From JAXGYV01 sp040772045 (lineage in GTDB: Bacteria > Actinomycetota > Thermoleophilia > UBA2241), in NCBI GenBank assembly GCA_040772045.1, contig JAXGYV010000003.1:128102-192101 (forward strand): a stretch of 64,000 nucleotides of DNA, written 5' to 3'. This document shows, piece after piece, positions 46,957 to 54,924 of the stretch (its first letter is position 1; the number at the start of each line of letters is the position of its first letter). Both the position numbers and the translations under genes were made by a program. The notes under the pieces are model-generated. The model was not told the DNA's origin, searched no databases, and worked only from the letters and a program-made list of their open reading frames with translations.

Positions 46957-47427
46957 ATGACCGACCGTGGCACACCGCCTCGTCTGGCGCTCATCATCGG
47001 CGCCTGCACGATCCTGGCCATGATCGGCTTCGCTTGGGCGTTCGAGGCGATCATCACGGACGACGCGGAGACCTCCAAGGTCTCCGCGTCGTCCTACTAC
47101 CTCGTCGTCGGACACCGGGGCGTCACGCTCCACCGGTTCACAAGGGACGACCTGGAAGCACTGCCCCAGCGATCGTTCAAGCAGAACGGCAAGATCGAAA
47201 AGGGGCCAACGCTGGTAACGGTACTCCGTGAGGCGGGAGTCGAGAGCTTTACAGCGCTGGAGGTCGTCGGCATGGGCCTACGCGATTCGGGGCGAGGCGA
47301 GTTCACAGCCTCTCAACTCGAAGACGCCATCCTCGACCTAGCCAACCGCGGCACAGCCAAACTCTGTGGTCCGCGTATCGACTGGCACGAGCGAGTTCGC
47401 GATGTCACAGCACTCCGTGTCCGCTAG
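46957..47427 (+). CDS. membrane-tethered protein with partial molybdopterin-oxidoreductase-like domain
   Basis: 156 residues. One N-terminal membrane helix (about 9-31, LALIIGACTILAMIGFAWAF). The external part has VGHRGVTLHRFTRDDLEALPQRSF...KGPTLVTVLREAGVESFTALEVVGMGLRD, resembling a short piece of the sulfite-oxidase-type cofactor domain where LEDLKALP and GVPLxDLLEAAG occur, but the cysteine and most cofactor contacts are absent. The end CGPRIDWHERVRDVTALRV is distinctive. A non-catalytic binding role is inferred; the likeness is modest. Its 3' end overlaps the next gene by 26 bases. Confidence 0.5.
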   Translation: MTDRGTPPRLALIIGACTILAMIGFAWAFEAIITDDAETSKVSASSYYLVVGHRGVTLHRFTRDDLEALPQRSFKQNGKIEKGPTLVTVLREAGVESFTALEVVGMGLRDSGRGEFTASQLEDAILDLANRGTAKLCGPRIDWHERVRDVTALRVR

Positions 47428-48013
47428 CCACCGCCGGGGAGACTTCATCTGGTCACTCACGCTCCGTGAGGCGCTCGCGCTCATCCTGATCGCGGACCTC
47501 ATGATCCTCGGCAAGATGTTGCTGCGCATCCCCATCCACGTACCCGGCCACTCCGGCATCGTGTGGGTGGCCCTCATGGTGATCGGCTGGGGCATGGTGC
47601 CCAAGCGAGGCGCCGGCCTGCTCATGGGTCTCATCGCCGGCGCCTTGGCGGCCCTCTTCGGCATGGGCTCGCAGGGAGTTCTCAATGGGGTCCGCTACGC
47701 CGCCGCCGGCTTCACGCTGGATGTGCTGGCCATGGCATTCCGCGGCAGACTCACCAACTTCGTCGCGGCCGCCCTCGTGGGGGCGGCCGCGCACATGGCA
47801 AAGCTCGTGTCCATGATCCTCGTCGGCTTGATCATGCGGTATCCGCTCCGTTTCCTGGCGGCCGGCCTCGGCCTGGCCGCCACCACCCACGTAGTGTTCG
47901 GCGCGCTGGGTGGCTTGCTCGGAGCACTCGTCCTGCGCCAGCTCCACCACATGCCGGCGTTCAAAGATCGACACGCGGGAGAGCCGCCGCTCGGCCACGG
48001 AGCCCCGCGATGA
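47402..48013 (+). CDS. ECF transporter S-component-like membrane protein
   Basis: 203 residues from ATG 47402 (MSQHSVSASHRRGDFIW). Six helices predicted, with the small GxxxG-rich look of ECF substrate-binding components: IHVPGHSGIVWVALMVIGWGMVPKRGAGLLMGLIAGALAALFGMGSQG, then AAGFTLDVLAMAF and AALVGAAAHMAKLVSMILVG. No EcfA or EcfT gene is near, so it would share a module elsewhere or work another way. Assignment rests on topology and pattern, not on a precise family. Confidence 0.5.
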   Translation: MSQHSVSASHRRGDFIWSLTLREALALILIADLMILGKMLLRIPIHVPGHSGIVWVALMVIGWGMVPKRGAGLLMGLIAGALAALFGMGSQGVLNGVRYAAAGFTLDVLAMAFRGRLTNFVAAALVGAAAHMAKLVSMILVGLIMRYPLRFLAAGLGLAATTHVVFGALGGLLGALVLRQLHHMPAFKDRHAGEPPLGHGAPR

Positions 48014-49926
48014 GACGTCGAAGCGGACGGTTCTGGAGCGTCTTCCTCGCGGCGGGATCGCTCGTGGCGCTCGCTGTTAGTCTCGGCTCGGCGATCACCC
48101 ACAGCTCCGCCCTGGCAGCCGCGGCACCCCTGCGGAGCATCACTATCGGCGAGGGCGGCAGCGAGAACTTCAGCTTCTCCTCGCTGCCGCCCGAGCTCGC
48201 GCTGTCCGCAGCACCAGGCGGCCGCCTGGTGCTGCGTCCCCAGGTCCTGTGGATGCTCGACGGCTCTTCGCCAGGCTACGCGGGCAGGTTTCCGCCTGAT
48301 CCACGATCGGTCCAGCGCCTGAGCAACGGCAACACGCTGCTGGCCGACCGGGTGAATTGCCTGGTGGGCGAGTTTCGGCCTAATGGAACACTGGCGTGGT
48401 CTTACACTAAGGCAGACGATCCGAAGCTCGTCTGGCCCTTCGCGGCACAGCGCCTGGCGAACGGCAACACACTGATCACCGATCGCCGCGGTACGCGCGT
48501 GTTCGAGGTCACCCCCGCAAAGCATCTGGTATGGCAGTACGGCAGCACCGCGGAGTGGGGGACAGGCGTGGACCGTCTGGCCGATCCCTTCTCGGCGACA
48601 CGGCTTCCCAACGGCAATACCCTCATCTGCGACAATAAAGAGGCCAACCGTGTGATCGAAGTGCGGACCTCCGACTACGATCCGGCAAAGCCGAACAACG
48701 GCTACACGCCCGCCAGCATCGTCTGGCGCTACGGGCAAGATGGCGTGGATGGCGTCGCGGCCGGTCAGCTCCGCTCGCCGCGCTCCGCCCAGCGTCTGGG
48801 CAACGGCGACACGCTCATCTGCGACGCCTGGGCCAACCGGGTCATCCAGGTTACGCCTAGTGGCGACATCGTCTGGCAGTATGGCCAGACAGACGTGACG
48901 AACACCGGCGACCCCGTCGACGACCTACTGAAGGACTGCAACTTCGCCCTGCGCTTAGCCACGGGGAACACCGTGATCTGCGATACGGGAAACAGCCGCG
49001 TCATAGAGGTGGACGATCAGGGCCACCTGGTGCGTCAGAGGGGAAACGGACCGCTGGATGAAGCCGCCGCGCAGTTGCGCGAGCCGCGTTCTCTGGACGT
49101 CACCGCAGATGGCCGCTTGATCATCGCCGACACGGGCGGCGCCCGCGTGGCCGAACTGGGCATGCCGGCCTCGGCCACGGCCACCTCGAAGACCACGGAG
49201 TGTGGCCTGCACTTCACGAAGAGCTTCGTCTCACTCGACTGGACTGGAGAGGGCAACGGTCGCGTGAGCATCGCCTATCGCATCGACAGCGGGCCCTGGC
49301 ATTCGGCCGGCAGCTCCGGGTACTTCACATTTCCCTCTGGCACACGAGGATGGGACCTCACCTACCGCGCCACCCTGCAGACAGCCGATCACAACTCCGG
49401 CCCAGAGCTCGCCTCGCTCACTATCGCCTATCGACGCTACGAGGCCAGCTCAGGCGGAAACAATGGCGATGGCTCAAGCGGCGGCACAGGTTCGGGCGGC
49501 GGCGGTTCGGGCGGCGGCACAGGATCGGGCGGCAGCAGCGGCTCCGACGGTGGCGCAGGGTCCGGCTCCGGCAGCGGCTCGGGCGACGGGAGCAGCACAG
49601 GACACCACGGCAAGACATCCCCATCAGGGGGCGCTGTAAACTCCACAACGACGGAGGGCATCTTTGTGGCGCCGCGCGCCGAAGTCGTAACCGGGACCGT
49701 CGTTCAGGAGCCCAACGGAACGGTGACCGGAACCGTCTTGAAATCCGGCGGCGGTACGCGTGGCGGAGGCGGACGGTCGAGCGGCGGGCCGGCGGAGCGC
49801 ATCTCCGCGGCAGCTGTTACCTCGGCCACCGTGCTCGGGCTCTCGCTGCTGGCGGCGCCGGCGGCGTTTGTCGACCGGCGGCGGCGGCGACTGAGCGCAC
49901 ACGACCACAGTCTGGATTCCGCCTAG
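48010..49926 (+). CDS. secreted six-repeat beta-propeller protein with Gly/Ser linker and C-terminal anchor
   Basis: 638 residues from ATG 48010 (ATGA overlap with the gene before it). Signal peptide about 1-38. Residues 100-385 hold six copies of an NHL/arylsulfotransferase-like repeat with the core NGNTLIxD...RVxEV...GxxVWQYG: LSNGNTLLADRVN, LANGNTLITDRRG, LPNGNTLICDNKE, LGNGDTLICDAWA, LATGNTVICDTGN and TADGRLIIADTGG. A beta domain (390-475) follows, then a 60-residue Gly/Ser stretch, then a helix near the end (SATVLGLSLLAAPAAFV) and RRRRRLS, a stop-transfer-like tail. The propeller is outside, tethered to the membrane. Confidence 0.8.
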   Translation: MRRRSGRFWSVFLAAGSLVALAVSLGSAITHSSALAAAAPLRSITIGEGGSENFSFSSLPPELALSAAPGGRLVLRPQVLWMLDGSSPGYAGRFPPDPRSVQRLSNGNTLLADRVNCLVGEFRPNGTLAWSYTKADDPKLVWPFAAQRLANGNTLITDRRGTRVFEVTPAKHLVWQYGSTAEWGTGVDRLADPFSATRLPNGNTLICDNKEANRVIEVRTSDYDPAKPNNGYTPASIVWRYGQDGVDGVAAGQLRSPRSAQRLGNGDTLICDAWANRVIQVTPSGDIVWQYGQTDVTNTGDPVDDLLKDCNFALRLATGNTVICDTGNSRVIEVDDQGHLVRQRGNGPLDEAAAQLREPRSLDVTADGRLIIADTGGARVAELGMPASATATSKTTECGLHFTKSFVSLDWTGEGNGRVSIAYRIDSGPWHSAGSSGYFTFPSGTRGWDLTYRATLQTADHNSGPELASLTIAYRRYEASSGGNNGDGSSGGTGSGGGGSGGGTGSGGSSGSDGGAGSGSGSGSGDGSSTGHHGKTSPSGGAVNSTTTEGIFVAPRAEVVTGTVVQEPNGTVTGTVLKSGGGTRGGGGRSSGGPAERISAAAVTSATVLGLSLLAAPAAFVDRRRRRLSAHDHSLDSA

Positions 49927-49980
49927 CCGGCGGACCACGGAGCCGATGCGCATACCCGCCCTCGGAGAGACAGGAGAACT

Positions 49981-50814
49981 GTGACGAAGCCCATCGAGAG
50001 GCCGCTGCCACCACGAGCCTACGTAGCCTTTGACGATACCGATACCCTGACCGCCGATCGCGGCACCGGTAAGCTCGCCCGTTGGTTCGGCGACCGGCTG
50101 CCTGAGGACGTCGCGCTGTGGGGCGTAGTACGTGTACAGCTTCCGGTGCTGCCCGGTATCCCGTTTACCTCCCACAACAGTGCCGCCGTGGTGGTGCTGG
50201 AGCGTACCAGCCAATCGTTCGGCGCACAGCGAGACGGCGCGCCAGCTTGGGAACGTGAGCTGATCGACGAACTCGTGCTCCGCGCTAGGCAACACGTCGA
50301 GGAGCTCGCGCTCCCGGGCAGCGACCCCGGCGTCTGCGTTGCCTGGGACGGCTGTCCCGCGCTGGCGCCCCTCATGGAGTTCGGCCAGCGGGCGGCCGTC
50401 GCGGTAGTCGATCAGGCACAGGCTAAGGCCGCCGCGGCCCGGGCGCACCTCTCGGGCCACGGCGGTACGTGCGACGGCATCATCGGCGCCGCCGCCGGCG
50501 TCGGTCTGGTCAGCGGCGGCTGGGGCGGGCGCCTCATTGAGTACCGCTGGAACGGTCTGGGATTGCGCGATGTACCAGATCCAGTGAGCGTGGCGGAGCT
50601 CCACGCCGCCGGTATCCGGGTGGTCGCCCTCGACCGCGACGCACCGCTGCCGGCGCCACACCACCGCATCCATCACGGCAACTGGCTGCGTCCGCGCTTC
50701 TGGGCCGGCCGGCCTGTACTCCCCGTGCTACGCCACACGGCCGGCAACGACGATGCCTGGGTCATCGTCGGGCCGCGCTCTCGTGGTACAACGCGGCCAA
50801 CCCTTGAGGAGTAG
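49981..50814 (+). CDS. DDTD-motif protein resembling the N-terminal part of TiaS-like enzymes
   Basis: 277 residues, GTG start at 49981 with an AGGAG upstream. Begins YVAFDDTDTLTADRGTGKLARWF, like the DDTD nucleotide-binding motif of archaeal tRNA(Ile2) agmatinylcytidine synthetases (TiaS), but those are longer and have OB and zinc parts absent here. It also shows HGGTCDGIIGAAAGVGLVSGGWGGRLIEYRW and two Cys (CVAWDGC). Cytoplasmic by sequence. An RNA-modification role is unlikely because the rest is absent; nucleotide-dependent ligase or kinase chemistry is a guess. Stop GAGGAGTAG supplies the SD of the next gene. Confidence 0.5.
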   Translation: MTKPIERPLPPRAYVAFDDTDTLTADRGTGKLARWFGDRLPEDVALWGVVRVQLPVLPGIPFTSHNSAAVVVLERTSQSFGAQRDGAPAWERELIDELVLRARQHVEELALPGSDPGVCVAWDGCPALAPLMEFGQRAAVAVVDQAQAKAAAARAHLSGHGGTCDGIIGAAAGVGLVSGGWGGRLIEYRWNGLGLRDVPDPVSVAELHAAGIRVVALDRDAPLPAPHHRIHHGNWLRPRFWAGRPVLPVLRHTAGNDDAWVIVGPRSRGTTRPTLEE

Positions 50815-50816
50815 CC

Positions 50817-51473
50817 ATGGACCTCTCCAGCCTAGCCCACGACATCGAGCGGACTATCTACTACACCGCCACGGGCCTCATGTACCCCGTGCTCATCGCC
50901 GCGCTGGTCTGCCTTGCGTGGGTGCTCGTCGAGCTCGGCTGGTTTCTCTATGAGGCCTACCTGCGCGTGCGCTACCGTGATCTCAACCTGCTCGAGAGCA
51001 GGGCCCTGCGGGCGCGTAAGGCGTTCGCCGCCGGAAAGCCCAGCGAGGCATACCGGCTGCTGCAGGAGAACAAGCACTCGATGGTGGTCGTTAAGTTCAT
51101 CTACGACCTCATCCGCAACTATCAAGTTGACAAGCTCCCGCAGAAACCACTGAAGCTGCTGCAGGAGTACGAGTTCTACACCATGAGACGGCTGGAGAAG
51201 ACGCGTACCCTGGTGCGCGTGGGACCTATGATTGGCCTCATGGGGACACTGATTCCTCTGGCTCCTGCCCTTACGGCATTGGCGGCCGGCGACACGCAGA
51301 CACTCGCGGACAGACTCACGGTGGCCTTCTCGGTTACCGTCCTCGGCCTCCTCATCGGAGGACTGGCGTTCGCACTGAGCATCCTGCGCGACCGCATGTA
51401 CGCACAAGACATCTCCGATCTGGAGTACATGCTCGAGCTGCTGGAGAGCGCGGAGCCTGTAAAGGAGGACTGA
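50817..51473 (+). CDS. MotA/TolQ/ExbB-family proton channel
   Basis: 218 residues. Helix 1 at residues 15-40 (ATGLMYPVLIAALVCLAWVLVELGWFL), a cytoplasmic stretch of helices, and helices 2-3 at LVRVGPMIGLMGTLIPLAPALTALAAGD...LTVAFSVTVLGLLIGGLAFALS, the ExbB signature with the conserved GPMIGLMGTLIPL. Such proteins make the proton-conducting pentamer that drives a partner with one membrane helix. The next gene, encoding a DUF2149 protein, is the natural candidate partner. Start ATG 50817 follows GAGGAG. Confidence 0.9.
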   Translation: MDLSSLAHDIERTIYYTATGLMYPVLIAALVCLAWVLVELGWFLYEAYLRVRYRDLNLLESRALRARKAFAAGKPSEAYRLLQENKHSMVVVKFIYDLIRNYQVDKLPQKPLKLLQEYEFYTMRRLEKTRTLVRVGPMIGLMGTLIPLAPALTALAAGDTQTLADRLTVAFSVTVLGLLIGGLAFALSILRDRMYAQDISDLEYMLELLESAEPVKED

Positions 51474-51477
51474 CGCC

Positions 51478-51936
51478 GTGGCACCGCCAACTACCGACCG
51501 CAGCTTGGTAGAGGTCAGTCGAGAGCACCTCGAGGGGTCGCTCGAGAATGGCCGGTTCCGCTACATGCATCGTCGCCGCATCGATCGCGCCGATCGCAAC
51601 GGCGACCCCCTGGACGGCATCGTGAATCTCTTCGATGTGGCGATCGTGCTAGCCGTGGCGTTCCTGCTCGCCGCGCTCACCAGCTTCGGCCTCGCAGATA
51701 TCTTCTCCGACAAGGACGTCACCATCGTCACCAACCCAGGTACGCCCGACATGCGCGTGATCATGAAACAAGGCGATCAGGTGCGTTACCTAGACATGGC
51801 CGACGGCAAGCAAGCCACCGGAGTTGGCGAGCTCATCGGACGCTTCTACCGCCTTGAGGACGGCACAACCGTCTACGTCCCCGCCGAGCCCGCGACCGGG
51901 GTCACTCCGTCCCCTCAGCCGAGCGCAGAGCCCTAA
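51478..51936 (+). CDS. DUF2149-like protein, possible ExbD-like partner
   Basis: 152 residues, GTG start four bases after the ExbB stop. A basic N-terminus (RFRYMHRRRIDRADRNGDPLDGIVNLFDVAIVLAVAFLLAALTSFGL) leads into one membrane helix (residues about 44-66). The rest is external: DVTIVTNPGTPDMRVIMKQGDQVRYLDMADGKQATGVGELIGRFYRLEDGTTVYVP, then a Pro-rich tail. The DPLDGIVNLFDVAIVLAVAFLLA block is like the DP-x-x-N-LFD start of DUF2149, which is found next to ExbB-type channels in archaea. Topology is that of ExbD, MotB or TolR. Confidence 0.72.
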   Translation: MAPPTTDRSLVEVSREHLEGSLENGRFRYMHRRRIDRADRNGDPLDGIVNLFDVAIVLAVAFLLAALTSFGLADIFSDKDVTIVTNPGTPDMRVIMKQGDQVRYLDMADGKQATGVGELIGRFYRLEDGTTVYVPAEPATGVTPSPQPSAEP

Positions 51937-52013
51937 CCAAGCCGACCGTCTGGGCAGCAGATCGCCGCGCGCTCGGCCGACGCAGTTCTGCCGAGCGACG
52001 CGGCGAAAACAAC

Positions 52014-53051
52014 TCAGGCAGAGCCGATGCGCAGAGTTCTGCCCACGGTGAGGCGATGGAAGCCCTCGCCGAAACGACGATGGAAGTACTCTAAGGTCCA
52101 GTCGCAGCTATCGTGTGGCGAAAGGGCGACCACGGGCACCTGGCGACTCTGTAACTCGGCGGCGGCGCGCGCGGCGTCGAGCTCGCTGGGCAGAAGCCAC
52201 GGCGGCTTGCCGGTGCACAGCAGCCGCTGGAGCGGCACGCCGTACCGTTTGGCGCGTGAGTCCTTTACGGGCAAGTGCAACCCGCCGACGAACGCGCCAA
52301 ACGGACCTCCGAAGACCTGCTCGCAGCGGAGCAGGAACCTGTCGAGCCCGGGGTGACCGCAGCCGCTGATCAGCACCAGCCCGTGGCCCTCCACGCGGAC
52401 CACCAGACCGTGCTCCAGCAGCTCGCCCTCGGGGAAGAGGTATCTGGGGATGGCCCCAGTCGAGGCCAACCCTGGCCCGATCACGCGGGGCTGGTCACAC
52501 ACCACCGGCGTTACTCCCGTCCCCGACAGAGGAACGGGACAGTACGCGGGGACGGACCGTGCCAGATGCACCCCGCCATCGGTCAGGAGGATCCTGCGCT
52601 GCTTCTCGCCCTCCATACCTCCGAGATGATCGGAGTGCGCGTGTGAGATGAACACGGCGTCGACCTGCTGCAAAGGAACGTCGAGCAGCGCAGCGTTCGT
52701 GGCGAGCGGAGACGGAAAGCGGCAGGCGGCGTTGTCTCCCATGTCGAAGAGGATGCTCCGCTCCTCGGTGCGCACGTAGTAAGACACACCGGCCTCGGTG
52801 AGGAGATCCTCCCGTTCGGCAGCCCATTCGACCAAGGGAGTGATCTCCACCCAGCGCGTCGCGCCGAGATCCTCCACACGATCCGCCGCCTGAGCCACCG
52901 TACGATACCAGCGCTCGTCTACCGAGCGCCGACCGCGCAGAAAGGCGGCAGCCTCCCAGGCCGCGACCGACGCACCCAATGCGCCGAGGAGCGCGGCACA
53001 GCGCCCAACCACCGCCCCCGACGTCGGCGGCACCGGCTGCTCATCCGCCAT
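52014..53051 (-). CDS. metallo-beta-lactamase-fold hydrolase (COG1237-like)
   Basis: 345 residues from ATG 53051, with GGGAGG just upstream. A short N-terminal membrane-like segment (GRCAALLGALGASVAAWEAAAFL). The zinc motif SHAHSDHLGG is intact, with the later ligands in ISGCGHPGLDRFL and SPHDSC. The set resembles the 7,8-dihydropterin-6-methyl-4-(beta-D-ribofuranosyl)-aminobenzene 5'-phosphate synthase-type proteins (COG1237) found widely in archaea and clostridia. Substrate unknown. Downstream of the amidohydrolase by 13 bases, probably in the same transcript. Confidence 0.85.
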   Translation of the reverse strand: MADEQPVPPTSGAVVGRCAALLGALGASVAAWEAAAFLRGRRSVDERWYRTVAQAADRVEDLGATRWVEITPLVEWAAEREDLLTEAGVSYYVRTEERSILFDMGDNAACRFPSPLATNAALLDVPLQQVDAVFISHAHSDHLGGMEGEKQRRILLTDGGVHLARSVPAYCPVPLSGTGVTPVVCDQPRVIGPGLASTGAIPRYLFPEGELLEHGLVVRVEGHGLVLISGCGHPGLDRFLLRCEQVFGGPFGAFVGGLHLPVKDSRAKRYGVPLQRLLCTGKPPWLLPSELDAARAAAELQSRQVPVVALSPHDSCDWTLEYFHRRFGEGFHRLTVGRTLRIGSA

Positions 53052-53064
53052 GTCATCCTCCCGT

Positions 53065-54780
53065 TCAGAAACCGTGGCGTCTATACACTTCACGACCACC
53101 GACCATGGTCAGCAAGCAGCGGTTCTCCCTCGCTTCCTCGGGAGTAACAGTTCCAAAATCGTGCTCCCACACGGCGAGGTCGGCGTACTTGCCGGGAGTA
53201 AGACTCCCCACCCAGTTTTCTAAGAATAGCTGCCGGGCGGCCTGACTGGAATACGCCGCGAGCGCTTCCAGCGGCCCGATCGCCTCTTGAACTCCGAATG
53301 GATGCGGTCCGTAGCGGTTGAGCAGCGTCCGCCGGCACATGGCCGTCGCGATCCCGTAGCGCGGGCCCGCTGGGGTCACCGGGTAGTCTGAGCCAGCCGT
53401 CCAGTTGATCCCCCGCATTCTGTAGCTGCGAAGAGGGAACAGCCGGCTATTACGAGCCGGACCGAAGTTCGCGGCGTAGTAATCACCCAAGAACCAGAGA
53501 AACGCGGGCTGAGTCTCTGGGACAGCCACATCGAATCGCCGTTGCAGTTCTACGATCCTATCCAGCGCCTCGTGGGTAGGGATGTGACAATGAATCAGCC
53601 CATGGCGCAGCCCTGCGACCGGATTTTCGGCGAGCGCCTCTTCGTAGCAGTCGAGGCAGAAGTCGATAGCTCGATCTCCTATGCAGTGCACGCTCATGTG
53701 GATCCCATTCGAGTGGAAGAGCTTCGCCTGGTCCCGGAACACATCGGCATCCACGACCGGATAGCCTTTGTTGCCACCATCCAGAATCCCGGGCCCCTCA
53801 TACCAGTCGTCGTATACCCACGCCGTTCGCGCCCCGGTGGTTCCGTCGAGGTATATCTTGACGCCGCCGCACATGAGCTGGTGCTCCGTACGGGCAGCCG
53901 AGGAGGCTTTGGCCCCCGCGATGTGACCCAGGAGAGCGTTGCACGGAGCCAACTCGCGAGGAGCCTCCCACATGAAGAAGGTACGGATGCCCAGCAGCCC
54001 GCGTTCTAACGCTAGCAGATAGTCCTCCCAGCGCTGCGCATCACCACCTCCGTCCTTCACCGAAGTAACGCCCTCCGCGTGGAACAGCTCACAGGCCCTG
54101 GCCACGCCACGGATGCGGTCTTCCTGGGAGGGGGGAGGGATCAGCCGCGTCACAGCCAGCTGCGCCGCATCTATGAGGACACCCGTGGGTCTGCCTTCCT
54201 CGTCACGCTCAATGCGTCCATGGGGGGGATCAGTCGTCGACGACTGCACTCCCGCCAAGCGCAAAGCCAGGGAGTTGCCAGCTCCGTAGCACTCGGAAGC
54301 GTGCGAGAGCCAGACCGGATGGTCTGGCGAGACGGCGTCCAAATCTGCTGCCACGATGTACCGACGCTCGGCTAGCGTACCCTCGTTCCACCCCGTCCCC
54401 ACGATCCACGTGCCAGGCGGGACAGTCGCCGTCCGCTCCCGCACCTTCGCCGCGATCTCCTTAATGGAACCCACACTGGGATACGCCGCGTCGATGGTCA
54501 CGATCTCGTGCACGGCAGAGAAGTGGCAGTGCGAGTCGACGAGACCCGGCGTTACCGGATGGCCGCCGAGATCCAGCACCTCGGTGTGCGGTGCGACGAG
54601 GCTCAGGAGCTCGCGCGTATCCCCCAGGGCCACCACCCTTCCTTCAGTCACGGCCACACCTTCAGCCAACGGCTGAGCCGGGTCCATTGTCCGCACGCGC
54701 GCATTAACGAGCACAAGGTCGGGCGTCAGCCGCTTCGTCCGCGAAGAGCCTGCGTTTGAGGTGGGTTCGGCCGAGTCCAC
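53065..54780 (-). CDS. amidohydrolase family protein (YtcJ-like)
   Basis: 571 residues from GTG 54780, which has AAAGGAG five bases upstream; a longer frame reaches 54909 without such a site. Metal-dependent hydrolase: VDSHCHFSAVHE (first HxH), GVTSVKDGG, SVHCIGDRAIDFCLDCYEEAL, HCHIPTHEAL, and WTAGSDYPVTPAGP (Asp). Family members hydrolyse amides, N-acyl amines or lactams; substrate not predictable. Follows the substrate-binding lipoprotein gene, with a hairpin in between. Confidence 0.9.
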   Translation of the reverse strand: MDSAEPTSNAGSSRTKRLTPDLVLVNARVRTMDPAQPLAEGVAVTEGRVVALGDTRELLSLVAPHTEVLDLGGHPVTPGLVDSHCHFSAVHEIVTIDAAYPSVGSIKEIAAKVRERTATVPPGTWIVGTGWNEGTLAERRYIVAADLDAVSPDHPVWLSHASECYGAGNSLALRLAGVQSSTTDPPHGRIERDEEGRPTGVLIDAAQLAVTRLIPPPSQEDRIRGVARACELFHAEGVTSVKDGGGDAQRWEDYLLALERGLLGIRTFFMWEAPRELAPCNALLGHIAGAKASSAARTEHQLMCGGVKIYLDGTTGARTAWVYDDWYEGPGILDGGNKGYPVVDADVFRDQAKLFHSNGIHMSVHCIGDRAIDFCLDCYEEALAENPVAGLRHGLIHCHIPTHEALDRIVELQRRFDVAVPETQPAFLWFLGDYYAANFGPARNSRLFPLRSYRMRGINWTAGSDYPVTPAGPRYGIATAMCRRTLLNRYGPHPFGVQEAIGPLEALAAYSSQAARQLFLENWVGSLTPGKYADLAVWEHDFGTVTPEEARENRCLLTMVGGREVYRRHGF

Positions 54781-54859
54781 TGCGTCTCCTTTCGTCTCAA
54801 CAACGACATGCTGCACCCACCTCGGGAATCGCCGCAGTACACGACAGCGCGAGAGCGGG

Positions 54860-54901
54860 GGCCGGGGGCGGAGAGCGGGGGACGTGCCTCCACCCCCGGC
54901 C
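54860..54901 (-). terminator. GC-rich hairpin between binding-protein and amidohydrolase genes
   Basis: A 9-bp GC-only repeat (GGCCGGGGG / CCCCCGGCC) with a 24-base loop, 24 bases after the lipoprotein stop. It could lower transcription of the downstream genes relative to the binding protein, as is common in ABC operons. Confidence 0.4.
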
Positions 54902-54924
54902 GATCTCATTCCGTTACGCCGCCG

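Noticed and set aside
47563..48009. N-terminal extension of the propeller protein by 149 residues
   Set aside because: The extension is Arg/Gly/His-rich shadow of the membrane protein gene in another frame; ATG 48010 with ATGA overlap followed by a signal peptide is the real start.
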